DNA of 64,000 bases, from NCBI GenBank assembly GCA_023664705.1, contig JAMPFE010000006.1, positions 14,207 through 78,206 of the forward strand, in the 5' to 3' direction. Shown here in pieces: positions 50,842-60,871 of this stretch (the first letter of the stretch is position 1; every line of letters starts with the position of its first letter). Below the pieces are notes generated by a model. The model worked only from the letters and a program-made list of their open reading frames with translations. It was not told the origin of the DNA and ran no database searches. Origin of the DNA: Lachnospiraceae bacterium. Lineage in GTDB: Bacteria; Bacillota; Clostridia; Oscillospirales; Ruminococcaceae. The position numbers were made by a program, and so were the translations under genes.

Positions 50842-52782
50842 TCATACTATCCTCCCGAAGTATTTCTCTATCTGCCGCTTGGAAATTTGGGTCATTACGG
50901 GTCTGCCGTGGGGGCAGTAGCGGATATTGTTATCCTTTAAAACCATATTCGCGAGGTAGGCGAGCTCCGAAACGTCCTGATCCTCGTTTGCGCGGATGCT
51001 CGCCTTGCACGCCATTGTGTGCAGCACGTCATCGAACAGCGCGCCCTCGGCATTGTCGTTGCCGTTTGCAAGAATTTCGGCTATGCCTTGCATCAGCTCC
51101 TCGGGGTCGGCGCCCTCCAGCGACTGCGGCAAGCCGTCCACGAGCACCTTCCCGTCCTCGGCGAACCGCAACAGTATGCCCGTGTTTTCGAGCTGCCGTT
51201 TGAAGCTGCCGACAGCCTCGTATTCCTCGGCGGACAGGGAGACCTCGCGCGGCTCTATCAGCAGCTGCCCGTGGATATTCACGCCCTTTTTGAAGCGCTC
51301 GAAGTTTATACGCTCGTGGGCGGCGTGCTTGTCGATAAGTATCAGGCTCTCGCCGCTTTCGCAGAGGATGTACGTCTTGAAAAGCTCGCCGATGACGCGG
51401 ATGCTTTCGGGAGCGGTCTCCTCGGGCAGCGGCTGCTCCGCGGGCTGAGCCGTTTGAACGGGCTGCTCGCGCTTTTCAAAGGACTTGCCCGACAAAAACG
51501 AGAAGCCCGACAGCTCCTCTTGGAGGCTTTCCTCGGCGTCGTTCGGCTTTAATTCGCTCCGCAATAATGGCGGCAGAGCCTCGGGCAGCACCTCCTGCTC
51601 GGCGGGCTGCTCGGTTTTCGGGAACTCGAACGGCACCACTCTGCGGTAAAAGCTCTCGGGATCGGGCTTTTTTTCGGGAGCCTCGCGAACGGTGACGTTC
51701 CCCGAGGGTATCGTTACCGTGGAAACGGGCTCGTCCCCGTCGTCGGGGGGGCTGTCGTCGGAGACGCTCGGGAGCTGTATCTCGCGGCTCTGGTCGTAGC
51801 CGAGCAAGCCGTTCTTCACCGCGAAATATATCGCGTCGAACACTGCCTTTTCGTTTGAGAAGCGCACCTCCGTTTTCGCGGGGGAGATGTTCGCGTCGAG
51901 CAGCGCGGGGTCGAGGTTCACGCAGAGCACACAGGACGGGAACTTCCCGACCATGATGCTGTTGCGGAACGCCTCCTCGAGAGCCGCGCAGCAGAGCGGG
52001 CTTTTAACGCTGCGCCCGTTGACGAAAAAGTGCTGCATGGTGCGGTTCGCGCGCGTGAACAGCGGGGAGCTGACGTAGCCCGTGACGCCGATGTCGCGGT
52101 AGATGTTGTCGACGGGTATCATGCCCGCCGCGAACTGCTTGCCGAAAACCGCATAAATGGCGCTGTAATACTCGCCGTCGCCCGACGTGAGCAGCGTCTG
52201 CTTGCCGTCGCGGATAAAGCGGAAGGAGATGTTCGGGTGAGACAAGGCTAACTTCTCGATAACATTGGCGCAGTAATTCCCCTCGGTAACGTCCTTTTTG
52301 AGGAACTTCAGACGCGCGGGGGTGTTGTAGAACAGGTCGCGGATTATTATCGTCGTGCCGTCCGCGCAGCCTATCCTGTCGTACTCCGACGGGGTCACGC
52401 CCTCGATTTTGTAGGACGTGCCGAGCTTGTCGACGGGGCGCTTGCTTACCGCCTCGATACGCGACACCGCCGCCACGGAGGCGAGCGCCTCGCCGCGGAA
52501 GCCGAGCGTGTTGATGTTCTCCAAGTCCTCCTGCGTGTACACCTTGCTCGTGGCGTGGCGCAGAAACGCCAGCGGCATATCCTCGTAGGCTATCCCGCAG
52601 CCGTCGTCCGTAACGCGCATATACGTGATGCCGCCGCGCTTTATTTCCACGGAAATCGTCCGCGCACCAGCGTCTATGGCGTTCTCGGCGAGCTCCTTTA
52701 TCACGGACGACGGGCGCTCTATGACCTCGCCCGCCGCTATCAACTCGTAAACGCTTTTGTCAAGCTGATTTATTTTTGGCAT
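50842..52782 (-). CDS. mutL: DNA mismatch repair protein MutL
   Basis: A 646-residue MutL. The GHKL ATPase part has IAAGEVIERPSSVIKELAEN, DDGCGIAYEDMPLAFLRHAT and GFRGEALASVAAVS; a variable linker is followed by the C-terminal domain with LIDKHAAHERINFERF, the endonuclease motif DxHAxxExxxxE. So it is a nicking-type MutL, as in species without MutH. Start is ambiguous: ATG 52782 matches the family N-terminus (MPKINQLD); ATG 52797 is five codons longer. Coupled to mutS. Confidence 0.95.
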   Translation of the reverse strand: MPKINQLDKSVYELIAAGEVIERPSSVIKELAENAIDAGARTISVEIKRGGITYMRVTDDGCGIAYEDMPLAFLRHATSKVYTQEDLENINTLGFRGEALASVAAVSRIEAVSKRPVDKLGTSYKIEGVTPSEYDRIGCADGTTIIIRDLFYNTPARLKFLKKDVTEGNYCANVIEKLALSHPNISFRFIRDGKQTLLTSGDGEYYSAIYAVFGKQFAAGMIPVDNIYRDIGVTGYVSSPLFTRANRTMQHFFVNGRSVKSPLCCAALEEAFRNSIMVGKFPSCVLCVNLDPALLDANISPAKTEVRFSNEKAVFDAIYFAVKNGLLGYDQSREIQLPSVSDDSPPDDGDEPVSTVTIPSGNVTVREAPEKKPDPESFYRRVVPFEFPKTEQPAEQEVLPEALPPLLRSELKPNDAEESLQEELSGFSFLSGKSFEKREQPVQTAQPAEQPLPEETAPESIRVIGELFKTYILCESGESLILIDKHAAHERINFERFKKGVNIHGQLLIEPREVSLSAEEYEAVGSFKRQLENTGILLRFAEDGKVLVDGLPQSLEGADPEELMQGIAEILANGNDNAEGALFDDVLHTMACKASIRANEDQDVSELAYLANMVLKDNNIRYCPHGRPVMTQISKRQIEKYFGRIV

Positions 52783-52805
52783 TTTTTTCCAGTCCATTCT
52801 AACCG

Positions 52806-55409
52806 CTAATTAAGCGAATCCTTTAATTCCTTGATGAACATAAGCGCGTCCATGGGGCTCATCGTGTTTATATCGGCGGCGCGGAGCCTTGCTATCGCGT
52901 TCTGCTCGTTTACGGCGGCGAAGCTGAACTGCTCGTCCCTGCTGCGCTCGATAGCCTCCGCGAGACGCACCTTTCCGCTCACCTCAAGATCCTTGAGCTC
53001 CTCCTTGGCGCGCTGTATCACCTTATTCGGCAGCCCCGCGAGCTTCGCGACCTCGATGCCGTAGCTGTCGTCGGTGCCGCCCGGGACTATCTTGTGCAGG
53101 AACTTGATGTCGTCGCCGCGCTTTGACACCGCGACGCTGAAATTCTTAACGCCCTTATAGTCCTTTTCCATGGTGATAAGCTCGTGATAATGCGTCGCGA
53201 ACAGCGTTTTGCAGCCGATCTTCTGCGAAATGTGCTCGGCGACGGATTTCGCGATGGAAATGCCGTCGAACGTGGAGGTGCCGCGCCCTATCTCGTCAAG
53301 GATGACGAGACTGCTTTTGGTGGCGTTTTGCAGTATATCGGCGACCTCGTTCATTTCCACCATGAAGGTGGACTGCCCCGCCGTAAGGTCGTCGGAGGCG
53401 CCGACCCTTGTGAATATCCTGTCGACGACGCCTATCTTTGCATACCTCGCGGGCACAAAGCAGCCTATCTGCGCCATAAGCACGATGAGCGCCGTCTGCC
53501 GCATAAATGTCGATTTGCCGGACATATTGGGACCCGTGATGACGAGGAGCCTGTTGTCGGACTTGTCGAGGTAAACGTCGTTGGGCGTGAACGGGTGGTC
53601 GAGAAGTATCTGCTCGACGACGGGGTGGCGGCCGTCCTTTATGTCGATAACGCTGTCAATCGTAATTTCGGGCTTTACGTAGCTGTTTTCGAGCGATACC
53701 TGCGCGAACGAGCAGAGCACGTCGGTCTCGGAGACGGCGGCGGCGGTTTTCTGTATCTGCTCGAGCTTTGTCGCGATAAAGCCGCGTATCTCGCCGAAAA
53801 CGGCTTGCTCGAGAGCGAGTATGCGGTCGTTCGCGCCGAGTATCTCGCCCTCGACCTTTTTCAGCTCGTCGGTTATGTAGCGCTCGCCGTTCGTGAGGGT
53901 CTGCTTGCGGTGATAGTGCGCGGGGACTTGTCCGACAAAGCTTTTGGATACCTCGATATAATAGCCGAAAACGCGGTTGCAGCCGACCTTCAGCGTGCGT
54001 ATGCCCGTTGCCTCGCGCTCGCGCTGCTCCATTTGCCTGAGTATATCCTCGCCGCCGCCCGTGACGTCGCGCAGGCGGTCTATCTCCTCGTTGAAGCCGC
54101 TTTTGATAACGCCGCCGTCCTTGATGTTTATCGGCGGCTCGTCGACTATCGCGTTCTCGACGAGCTGCGCTATCTCGGAAAGCTCGTCGATGCTGCCGTA
54201 AAGCTCAACGAGCAGCTTTGATTTAAGCGCCGAAAGCTCCTTTTTCAGCAGCGGCAGCCGCGCGCAAGTCTGCCCGAGAGCGTAAATGTCGCGCGGGGAC
54301 GCCGATTTGTACATGACGCGCGACATGAGCCGCTCGAGGTCGAACACGCCCTTTAGCGCCGCGCGGATATCGCTCAGCACCGCCGAGCTTTGCATGAGCT
54401 CCTCCACGGCGTTAAGCCGCGAAAGTATAGCCGTATGCGAAACAAGGGGGCGCTCCGTCCACGCGCGGAGTCTGCGCCTGCCCATTGCCGTGACGGTCTT
54501 GTCCAGCACCCAGAGCAGCGAGCCGCGCTTTTCCTTTGTGCGCATGGTCTCGGTTATTTCGAGGTTGCGCCGCGCCGCCAGCCCGAGATCCATATACTCG
54601 CTGCCGCTGTGCGCCGTAAGCTCGACAAAGCGCTTTACGGTCGCCTTCTGCGCCTCTCCGACGTAGCGGAACAGTGCGCAGAGCGCCTTTTGCACCAGCG
54701 GCATTGACGATATGCCGAGCTGTCCGACGTCGCTTTTGTTTTCAAACTGCGCCGTGATGACCGACAAGTCCGAGTTGTCGAAGGTCTGCTCGTCGGGCAT
54801 TTCGCATACGCAGCCTTTGAGCCTGTCCTTGACGAACGAATGAACCTCCTTTAAATCGAGAAAGCCGTTGTTTATCAGCAGCTCGACGGGCGCGAACCGC
54901 GAAAGCTCGGCTATCATCTCCTGCTCAAGGTTTTTTCCGCTCTTTTCAAAAACATGGACCTCGCCCGTGGAGATGTCCGCGAAAACAAGCCCCGCGGCGG
55001 TCTTTTCCGCATATACGGAGGTGATATAGTTGTTGCTGTCCTCGGTGAGCATGGAAGCCTCGGTGACCGTGCCCGCCGTAACGAGACGTATGACGCCGCG
55101 CTCCACCAAGCCCTTGGATGCGTGCGGGTCGGTGAGCTGCTCGCAGATGGCGACCTTAAAGCCCCTGTCGATGAGCCGCTTTATATACTGCTCCGAGCTG
55201 TGGAACGGCACGCCGCACATCGGAGAGCCCGCGCGCGCCGTAAGCGTGAGCTCCAGCTCTCTCGAGACGGTCGTCGCGTCCTCGAAGAACATCTCGTAGA
55301 AATCGCCCAGACGAAAGAATAAAATATAATCGCCGTACCTTGACTTTATTTCAAGGTACTGCTTCAGCATGGGAGAAATTTTCTCGCTCTGCTTTTCGCT
55401 TTCCGACAT
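52806..55409 (-). CDS. mutS: DNA mismatch repair protein MutS
   Basis: An 867-residue MutS. Mismatch-reading motif GDFYEMFFEDA (Phe and Glu wedge), lever and clamp domains, ATPase with ITGPNMSGKSTFMRQ, ILDEIGRGTSTFDG and LFATHYHEL, and a short helix-turn-helix end. It finds mispairs and calls MutL. Follows ylbF after 38 nt. Confidence 0.97.
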   Translation of the reverse strand: MSESEKQSEKISPMLKQYLEIKSRYGDYILFFRLGDFYEMFFEDATTVSRELELTLTARAGSPMCGVPFHSSEQYIKRLIDRGFKVAICEQLTDPHASKGLVERGVIRLVTAGTVTEASMLTEDSNNYITSVYAEKTAAGLVFADISTGEVHVFEKSGKNLEQEMIAELSRFAPVELLINNGFLDLKEVHSFVKDRLKGCVCEMPDEQTFDNSDLSVITAQFENKSDVGQLGISSMPLVQKALCALFRYVGEAQKATVKRFVELTAHSGSEYMDLGLAARRNLEITETMRTKEKRGSLLWVLDKTVTAMGRRRLRAWTERPLVSHTAILSRLNAVEELMQSSAVLSDIRAALKGVFDLERLMSRVMYKSASPRDIYALGQTCARLPLLKKELSALKSKLLVELYGSIDELSEIAQLVENAIVDEPPINIKDGGVIKSGFNEEIDRLRDVTGGGEDILRQMEQREREATGIRTLKVGCNRVFGYYIEVSKSFVGQVPAHYHRKQTLTNGERYITDELKKVEGEILGANDRILALEQAVFGEIRGFIATKLEQIQKTAAAVSETDVLCSFAQVSLENSYVKPEITIDSVIDIKDGRHPVVEQILLDHPFTPNDVYLDKSDNRLLVITGPNMSGKSTFMRQTALIVLMAQIGCFVPARYAKIGVVDRIFTRVGASDDLTAGQSTFMVEMNEVADILQNATKSSLVILDEIGRGTSTFDGISIAKSVAEHISQKIGCKTLFATHYHELITMEKDYKGVKNFSVAVSKRGDDIKFLHKIVPGGTDDSYGIEVAKLAGLPNKVIQRAKEELKDLEVSGKVRLAEAIERSRDEQFSFAAVNEQNAIARLRAADINTMSPMDALMFIKELKDSLN

Positions 55410-55447
55410 TTATATCACCCCGATACGCGTTTGGTACGCTTTGATTT

Positions 55448-55867
55448 TTATCCGCAGCCGCCGCAGGTGCTGCAGCTTCCCGTGCAGTCCGCCGCGGGCG
55501 GCTCGGACGGGCAGGTCGCGGGGTCTTCGCCCTCGACGGAATAGGTGAGTATGGTGTTTATCTCGCTCATCAGCTTATCCATGCCCTGCTTTGCCACAGT
55601 GAACGCCGCCATATTCTCGTTGGACATTACCTTGTCGTACGCCGAATGCATTTTCGCGGTGAGCTCCTTTACCTTTTCGGCGTTGTACTCGCCCTCGGGC
55701 TTGTCGGACTCCATTGCCAGATTTTGCCGAACGAGATTGAACTCGCCGATAAGATCCTGAAGCTCCGTGTCCGCGTCGTTCGCGTTTTTCGCGCTGATAT
55801 ACTCGATATATCTTTCGTCGGCCTGTACTACCTTTCCAAGCTCTCTTGCCGCTTCGATAACAGTCAT
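55448..55867 (-). CDS. YlbF/YmcA-family protein with Cys-rich tail
   Basis: A 139-residue helical protein of the YlbF/YmcA family (ARELGKVVQADERYIEYISA, LIGEFNLVRQNLAMES). In Bacillus RicA (YmcA) and RicF (YlbF) form a complex with RicT that binds Fe-S clusters and acts in RNA processing and development; ymcA stands beside miaB (ymcB), as here. The C-terminus ends in CTGSCSTCGGCG, with five Cys that could bind a cluster. Start ATG 55867 after AAAGGAGA. Confidence 0.85.
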   Translation of the reverse strand: MTVIEAARELGKVVQADERYIEYISAKNANDADTELQDLIGEFNLVRQNLAMESDKPEGEYNAEKVKELTAKMHSAYDKVMSNENMAAFTVAKQGMDKLMSEINTILTYSVEGEDPATCPSEPPAADCTGSCSTCGGCG

Positions 55868-55881
55868 AATGATTTCTCCTT

Positions 55882-57279
55882 TTAAACTATTTTTCCGACG
55901 AGCGCCCATTGGTACGCCCGCTCTATCTTAACGTCGACGAACCCGCCGATAAGCGATTTGTCGCCGTCAAAATCCACAATTACGTCCTGAGGGGTCTTTC
56001 CCGTGAGCAAATTCGGGTCTGTGCGCCCCTCCCCCTCGCAAAGCACGCGGAGGGTTTTTCCGACGTACTTTCCGTACATATCGCGCCCTATCTCGGACTG
56101 CACGTCGAGGAGCTCCCTGAACCACCCGCCCTTTTCCTCGGCGGATATCGGGTCGGGCATTTCGGCGGCTTTCGTTCCCTTGCGCGGGCTGTAAATGAAC
56201 GTGTACAGCGAATCGAACCTCACCTCGCGGATAAGCGAGAGCGTTTCCTCGAAGTCCTCGCGCGTTTCCCCCGGGAAGCCCACGATAATATCCGAGGTGA
56301 GCGCCGCATCGGGGATCTTCTCCCGAATATATTTCGCAATTTTGAGATAATCCTCACGTGTGTAGCGGCGGTTCATGAGCCCGAGGATACGGCTGCTGCC
56401 CGACTGCACGGGGAGATGAAAGTGCCGCGTGACCTTTTCGCACTCGGCTATCGCGTCGATAAGCTCCCGCGTGGCGTCCTTGGGGTGGCTCGACATATAG
56501 CAGATACGGAACTCGCCGTCGAGAGCGTTCACCGCGCGCAGCAGCTCGGGAAAGCTCGTTCCGAGCTCCTTGCCGTAGGAGTTGACGTTCTGCCCGAGGA
56601 GAAGAAGCTCCCTTGCGCCGCCCGCTATCGCGGACCTTGCTTCGGCGAGGACGTCCTCGGGCTTTCGGGAGCGCTCCCGTCCGCGGACATACGGTACTAT
56701 ACAATATGTGCAGAAATTATTGCAGCCGTACATTATCGGTATGCTCGCTTTGAGGGCGCTCTCGCGGCGCAGCGGTATGCCCTCGGCGATAACCCCGTCC
56801 CCCTCGGGAATGCAGAACTCGCGCTTTTTTTCGGTCAATTGCCCGTAAACGAGCTCGGGGAGCGTGTGCAGCGCGTTCGTGCCGAACACCAGATCGACGT
56901 GCGGAAAGCTCCGCTTTATCCTCTTCACGATGTGCTCCTGCTGCACCATGCAGCCGCAGACGCCGATTATCACGTCGGGGTTGCGGCGCTTTTCGTGCTT
57001 TAACGCGCCGAGGTTGCCGAAAACCCTGTCCTCGGCGTTTTCGCGAACCGCGCAGGTGTTGAAGATGATGATATCCGCGCCCTCGGGAGTATCGGAAAAG
57101 CCGCAGCCCATTGCGGCTAACATTCCCTTTATCTTCTCGCCGTCGCTGACGTTCTGCTGACAGCCGAACGTGTGAACGTGCGCCGTCGGAGGGTTTTCGC
57201 GCTTGGCGTTCATTTCGGCGCATTTTTTTGCAAATTCGCGCTGCAACGCCATTTCCTCGGCAGTGATGTTTGTTGTCAT
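55882..57279 (-). CDS. miaB: tRNA methylthiotransferase MiaB
   Basis: A 465-residue radical-SAM enzyme that adds the 2-methylthio group to i6A37 of tRNA after MiaA. N-terminal cluster domain (HVHTFGCQQNVSDGEKI, FNTCAVRENAEDRV, IGVCGCMVQQEHI), radical-SAM motif YGCNNFCTYCIVPYVRG, and a C-terminal TRAM domain. All six cluster Cys are present. Confidence 0.96.
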   Translation of the reverse strand: MTTNITAEEMALQREFAKKCAEMNAKRENPPTAHVHTFGCQQNVSDGEKIKGMLAAMGCGFSDTPEGADIIIFNTCAVRENAEDRVFGNLGALKHEKRRNPDVIIGVCGCMVQQEHIVKRIKRSFPHVDLVFGTNALHTLPELVYGQLTEKKREFCIPEGDGVIAEGIPLRRESALKASIPIMYGCNNFCTYCIVPYVRGRERSRKPEDVLAEARSAIAGGARELLLLGQNVNSYGKELGTSFPELLRAVNALDGEFRICYMSSHPKDATRELIDAIAECEKVTRHFHLPVQSGSSRILGLMNRRYTREDYLKIAKYIREKIPDAALTSDIIVGFPGETREDFEETLSLIREVRFDSLYTFIYSPRKGTKAAEMPDPISAEEKGGWFRELLDVQSEIGRDMYGKYVGKTLRVLCEGEGRTDPNLLTGKTPQDVIVDFDGDKSLIGGFVDVKIERAYQWALVGKIV

Positions 57280-57287
57280 AATACCTC

Positions 57288-57662
57288 TTATTTTACGATT
57301 TTTTGCCCCAAAAATACGGCAATTATACCGCAGACAAGACTTGCCAGAACATAAGCCGCGGCGGCGAGCTTTCCGTTATTTTCCAGTAAACTTTCGGTTT
57401 CGAGCGCGAACGTCGAGAACGTTGTAAAGCCGCCGCATATCCCCGTTTTCAGGAACAGCGCAAGCCGCTCGTTTTCGGGGAAGAGCTTCGCCGCGAGCGC
57501 CGTTATCAGCCCGATAGCGAAGCAGCCTATCACGTTTACCGCAAAGGTCTTTATCGGAAAACCCGACTTCATCTCGACGGGAACGAGCCCTGCGAGCCAG
57601 CGCAATACCGCGCCGACAAAGCCTCCCGCGCCCACAGCAAGACAATTGAGCATAGCGTTCAC
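57288..57662 (-). CDS. crcB: Fluoride channel CrcB/FluC
   Basis: A 124-residue four-helix protein: GAGGFVGAVLRWLAG, TFAVNVIGCFAIGLI (Asn of the pore) and KTGICGGFTTFSTFALE (the Phe-box). It lets fluoride leave the cell as a dimer. Usually fluoride riboswitch controlled; here it is inside the prmA-mutL operon, overlaps comF by 4 nt (ATGA-type) and shows no riboswitch. Confidence 0.94.
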   Translation of the reverse strand: MNAMLNCLAVGAGGFVGAVLRWLAGLVPVEMKSGFPIKTFAVNVIGCFAIGLITALAAKLFPENERLALFLKTGICGGFTTFSTFALETESLLENNGKLAAAAYVLASLVCGIIAVFLGQKIVK

Positions 57663-58366
57663 CTTTTCCGTATTTTATAGTTCTTTCGTTCGGCGAAGTG
57701 CTCGCAGTTCGGCGTTTTCGCGAAAACCGCTGCCGAAACGTCCGCGGCTCCCGCCTTGCGCAAAATCTCTCCGACGGCGGAAAGCGTGCTGCCCGTTGTC
57801 GAGACCTCGTCTATCAGCATTATCCGCTTGCCGCGCACTCTTATTTCCTTGTTGAGGAAAAAGCTGTGCAGCGCGTTTATGCGGCGCTTGTCCGCGGAGA
57901 GCGTCTTTTGCTCGCGCTTGTTCGCGACAGCCATGACCGCGTTCACCGTCGGTATGCCGATACGCATGGAAAGGCGCTCGGCGATAAGCTCCGACGAGGA
58001 AAAGCCGCGCTTGAGCACGCCCTCCCTGCCGTTCGGCACGGGCACGAGCATATCCGCGTTTACGTCCGCATCACGGAGCTTTTCGCTCAGCATCAGCGCA
58101 AAGGCGTCTGCGGGATAGACGAGACCGCCGTATTTCAGCATGAGCACCGCGTCGCGGGCTCTCCCCGAATAAAAGCAGCACGCGTAAAATTCCGAGATAT
58201 TATCGGGCGGCGGCATTATCCCACGGGCGAACGGCAGGTACCTGTAACACTCGCCGCACCAGTAATCCATGGTGTCGAGCACCTCTCCGCAGAACGGACA
58301 GCGGTTCGGCGCGATCAGCGAAACGACGCGCCGAAAGCGCTCGTATGTTTTCAGCGATTTAAACAA
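57659..58366 (-). CDS. comF: ComF-family phosphoribosyltransferase-like protein
   Basis: A 235-residue ComF. Zinc ribbon CPFCGEVL and WCGECYRYLPF, then a phosphoribosyltransferase domain with ADMLVPVPNGREGVLKRGFS and the PRPP loop IMLIDEVSTTGSTL, where the second acidic residue is Glu rather than the common Asp. ComF is used in DNA uptake in Bacillus. It overlaps recD2 by 8 nt. Confidence 0.9.
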   Translation of the reverse strand: MFKSLKTYERFRRVVSLIAPNRCPFCGEVLDTMDYWCGECYRYLPFARGIMPPPDNISEFYACCFYSGRARDAVLMLKYGGLVYPADAFALMLSEKLRDADVNADMLVPVPNGREGVLKRGFSSSELIAERLSMRIGIPTVNAVMAVANKREQKTLSADKRRINALHSFFLNKEIRVRGKRIMLIDEVSTTGSTLSAVGEILRKAGAADVSAAVFAKTPNCEHFAERKNYKIRKR

Positions 58367-60569
58367 AATGATCCTCCAGCATGGGCTTTAAGCAGGAAAA
58401 GCGCTCCGTTCTGCGGTCGTTGTACACCATGGCGCTTATCTTCGTCTCCGTTCCGATAACGATGAGCGTTTTCTTGGCGCGCGTCACCGCCGTATACAGC
58501 AAATTCCTGTACGACAGCCTGTCCATGCGGTTCGGCAGCGGCAGTATCACCGCGGGATATTCGCTGCCTTGGCTTTTGTGGACGGTTATCGCGTAAGCGT
58601 GCTCTATCTTTTTGAGCATATCGCCGTCGTAGAAGGCTTTTCTGCCCTCGAAATCTATCTCGCACTTCTGATTGACCTTATCGGTATCGAGAATTTTCCC
58701 GATGTCGCCGTTGAAGATGCCGTGCGATTTTTCCGCGCCGCGCCGCCATTCGACGTCGTAATCGTTCTTGGTCTGCATTATCTTGTCGCCGTCGCGGAAG
58801 AGCGTGTTGATAAACATCATCTCGCGCTTTGACTTAGACGGCGGGTTGAGGGCGAGCTGAAGCTCCTTGTTTACCGTGCCCGTGCCGACCGTGCCCATTC
58901 TCGACAGGCAAAGCACCTGAATATCGTCGAGAGGGTCGTAGCCGTACGCTTTCGGCAGCCGCGTTTTGCAGAGCTCTATCACGAGCCGCAGCGTGTTTTC
59001 CTCGGTGTCCGAGCGCATGAAAAAGAAGTCGTTCGCGCGGTCGTTCAGTTCGGGAAGCTCCCCGTGAATAATGGCGTGAGCGTTCGTTACGATAAGGCTC
59101 TTCGCAGCCTGACGGAATATCTCGGTGAGCTCGACCATGGGAACGCGCCCGCTGTCGATAAGGTCGCGCAGGATATTACCCGCGCCCACCGACGGGAGCT
59201 GATTGCTGTCGCCGACCATTATGAGCCGCGTGCCGCCCTTCAGCGCTTTAAGCAGCGAGGCGAACAGCATGGCGTCCACCATGGACATCTCGTCGATTAT
59301 CACTGCGTCGCATTGCAGCGGGTTTTCCTCGTTGCGCTTGAAGGAATTGCCGCCCGCGAAATCGACCTCCAACAGCCTGTGGATGGTCTGCGCCTGCGCT
59401 CCCGTGAGGTCTGCCATGCGCTTTGCGGCTCTGCCCGTGGGGGCGGCGAGCTTTATCCTCATTCTGCGCTTTTTGAACAGCGCTATAATGCCGTTGAGAG
59501 TGGTCGTCTTTCCCGTGCCGGGACCGCCCGTAATGATAAACAGCCGATTATTCATGCAGCCGTTTATCGCCTCGAGCTGGAGCTTTTCGTACTCTATGCC
59601 GCGCTCCTCGGCAACGCCCGCTATTTCGGCGGAATAGTCCTCGTTTTCCTCGGCGGAGAGCTTTATCATCTCGGCAATTCTCTCGGCTATGTAGGTCTCG
59701 GCTCTGAAATACTCCGAAAGGTAGATGTAACGCGTATCGTAGATGTCGGAATCCACTATATCGCCCTGCTTTTCGACGAATTGCAGCGCCGCCGTGTACA
59801 GCTTTTCGCTTACGATGAGCTGCTGTGTAACGACGCTGCACAGGTCGCTCTCGCGCATACAGCAGTTGCCCTCGTCGGAGTTCTGCCTGAGCGCCCAGAG
59901 AATGCCCGCGAGCACGCGCTCCTCGCTGTCGGGCGGGAAGTCTATATCCCGGGCAATGCGCTCCGCGTCGGCGAATTTCAGCTCGATGCCGCTTGAGCAC
60001 AAGCAGTACGGGTTGTCCTTTACCGCGCGTATAAGGTCGGTGCCGTAAGACTTCCAAGCCGAGGAGATGACGTACTGGGGTATCGAATATTTGGAAAAAA
60101 ATGTCATCACCTTGCGCAAGCCCGTGATGTTGTGGAACTCCTGCCCGATGACTTTCGCGCGCTCGGGAGTTATCGTCTTGATAACGGAAAGCTGCATGGG
60201 GTCGTTTTCGAGAATTTCAAGCGTATTCTCTCCGAACGCGTCGACGATGCGCTTTGCCGCCGAGGGTCCCAGACCGCGTATCACGCCCGAGCCGAGGTAC
60301 TTGCGTATCGCGTCGACATCCCGAGGCAGGGAGCGCTCGAAGATGTCCACCTTGAACTGCCTGCCGTATTTCGCTTTCGTGACGTACTCCCCGTACAGCG
60401 TGAGCCGCTCGCCCTCGCGCACGTCGCCCATATTGCCGACGGCGGTGAGCAGCGTGTTGTCAACGTTCATATCAAGCACAATATAGCCCGACTCCTCGTT
60501 GAAATACACCACGTCCTCAACGTCGCCCGTTACGCATATTAAATTATCTTGACTGTTGTCAACCGTCAT
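58359..60569 (-). CDS. recD2: RecD2-type DNA helicase
   Basis: A 736-residue superfamily 1B helicase. N-terminal OB-like and helix-hairpin-helix parts (GSGVIRGLGPSAAKRIVDAF), Walker A ITGGPGTGKTTTLNG, Walker B IIDEMSMVDAML, GDSNQLPSVGAGN, and VHKSQGSEYPAVI near the end. RecD2 works in replication and recombination of bacteria without RecBCD. Normal length. Confidence 0.95.
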   Translation of the reverse strand: MTVDNSQDNLICVTGDVEDVVYFNEESGYIVLDMNVDNTLLTAVGNMGDVREGERLTLYGEYVTKAKYGRQFKVDIFERSLPRDVDAIRKYLGSGVIRGLGPSAAKRIVDAFGENTLEILENDPMQLSVIKTITPERAKVIGQEFHNITGLRKVMTFFSKYSIPQYVISSAWKSYGTDLIRAVKDNPYCLCSSGIELKFADAERIARDIDFPPDSEERVLAGILWALRQNSDEGNCCMRESDLCSVVTQQLIVSEKLYTAALQFVEKQGDIVDSDIYDTRYIYLSEYFRAETYIAERIAEMIKLSAEENEDYSAEIAGVAEERGIEYEKLQLEAINGCMNNRLFIITGGPGTGKTTTLNGIIALFKKRRMRIKLAAPTGRAAKRMADLTGAQAQTIHRLLEVDFAGGNSFKRNEENPLQCDAVIIDEMSMVDAMLFASLLKALKGGTRLIMVGDSNQLPSVGAGNILRDLIDSGRVPMVELTEIFRQAAKSLIVTNAHAIIHGELPELNDRANDFFFMRSDTEENTLRLVIELCKTRLPKAYGYDPLDDIQVLCLSRMGTVGTGTVNKELQLALNPPSKSKREMMFINTLFRDGDKIMQTKNDYDVEWRRGAEKSHGIFNGDIGKILDTDKVNQKCEIDFEGRKAFYDGDMLKKIEHAYAITVHKSQGSEYPAVILPLPNRMDRLSYRNLLYTAVTRAKKTLIVIGTETKISAMVYNDRRTERFSCLKPMLEDHFV

Positions 60570-60573
60570 TATT

Positions 60574-60819
60574 TCACCGACCCGTACCGCCGACCTCGCT
60601 TCCCGAAAGCTCCGAGCCGTCGACGATTATATATATTTTTCCGATAAACGGAGAGTGCCTTGCGTTCTCGATAAAATCGTCTATGTCCTCTTCGTTTTTT
60701 ACGTAAACGTCAAATTCCCGCGAGGCGCCGTCCAAAAGCGCCTTTGCCAGCGAATGCAGAAGCGCCGCCAGCCCGAATATGGAAATGAACATAAGCCCGA
60801 ACACGTACAAAAACTGCAT
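60574..60819 (-). CDS. Small single-pass membrane protein
   Basis: An 81-residue protein: one membrane helix (residues 3-27, FLYVFGLMFISIFGLAALLH), then an acidic soluble part (FDVYVKNEEDIDDFIENARH, IGKIYIIVDGSELSGSE). Four bases before recD2 and 52 after prmA, so in the same operon. Not recognised; small proteins with such an N-terminal anchor occur at this place in Clostridia. Confidence 0.65.
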   Translation of the reverse strand: MQFLYVFGLMFISIFGLAALLHSLAKALLDGASREFDVYVKNEEDIDDFIENARHSPFIGKIYIIVDGSELSGSEVGGTGR

Positions 60820-60871
60820 ATAAACGCCTCCTTTACGGCATTATATGCGGTTTCGGGCAAAATGACAGCGC

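Noticed and set aside
57280..58370. Fluoride riboswitch for crcB
   Set aside because: crcB overlaps comF; there is no untranslated leader.
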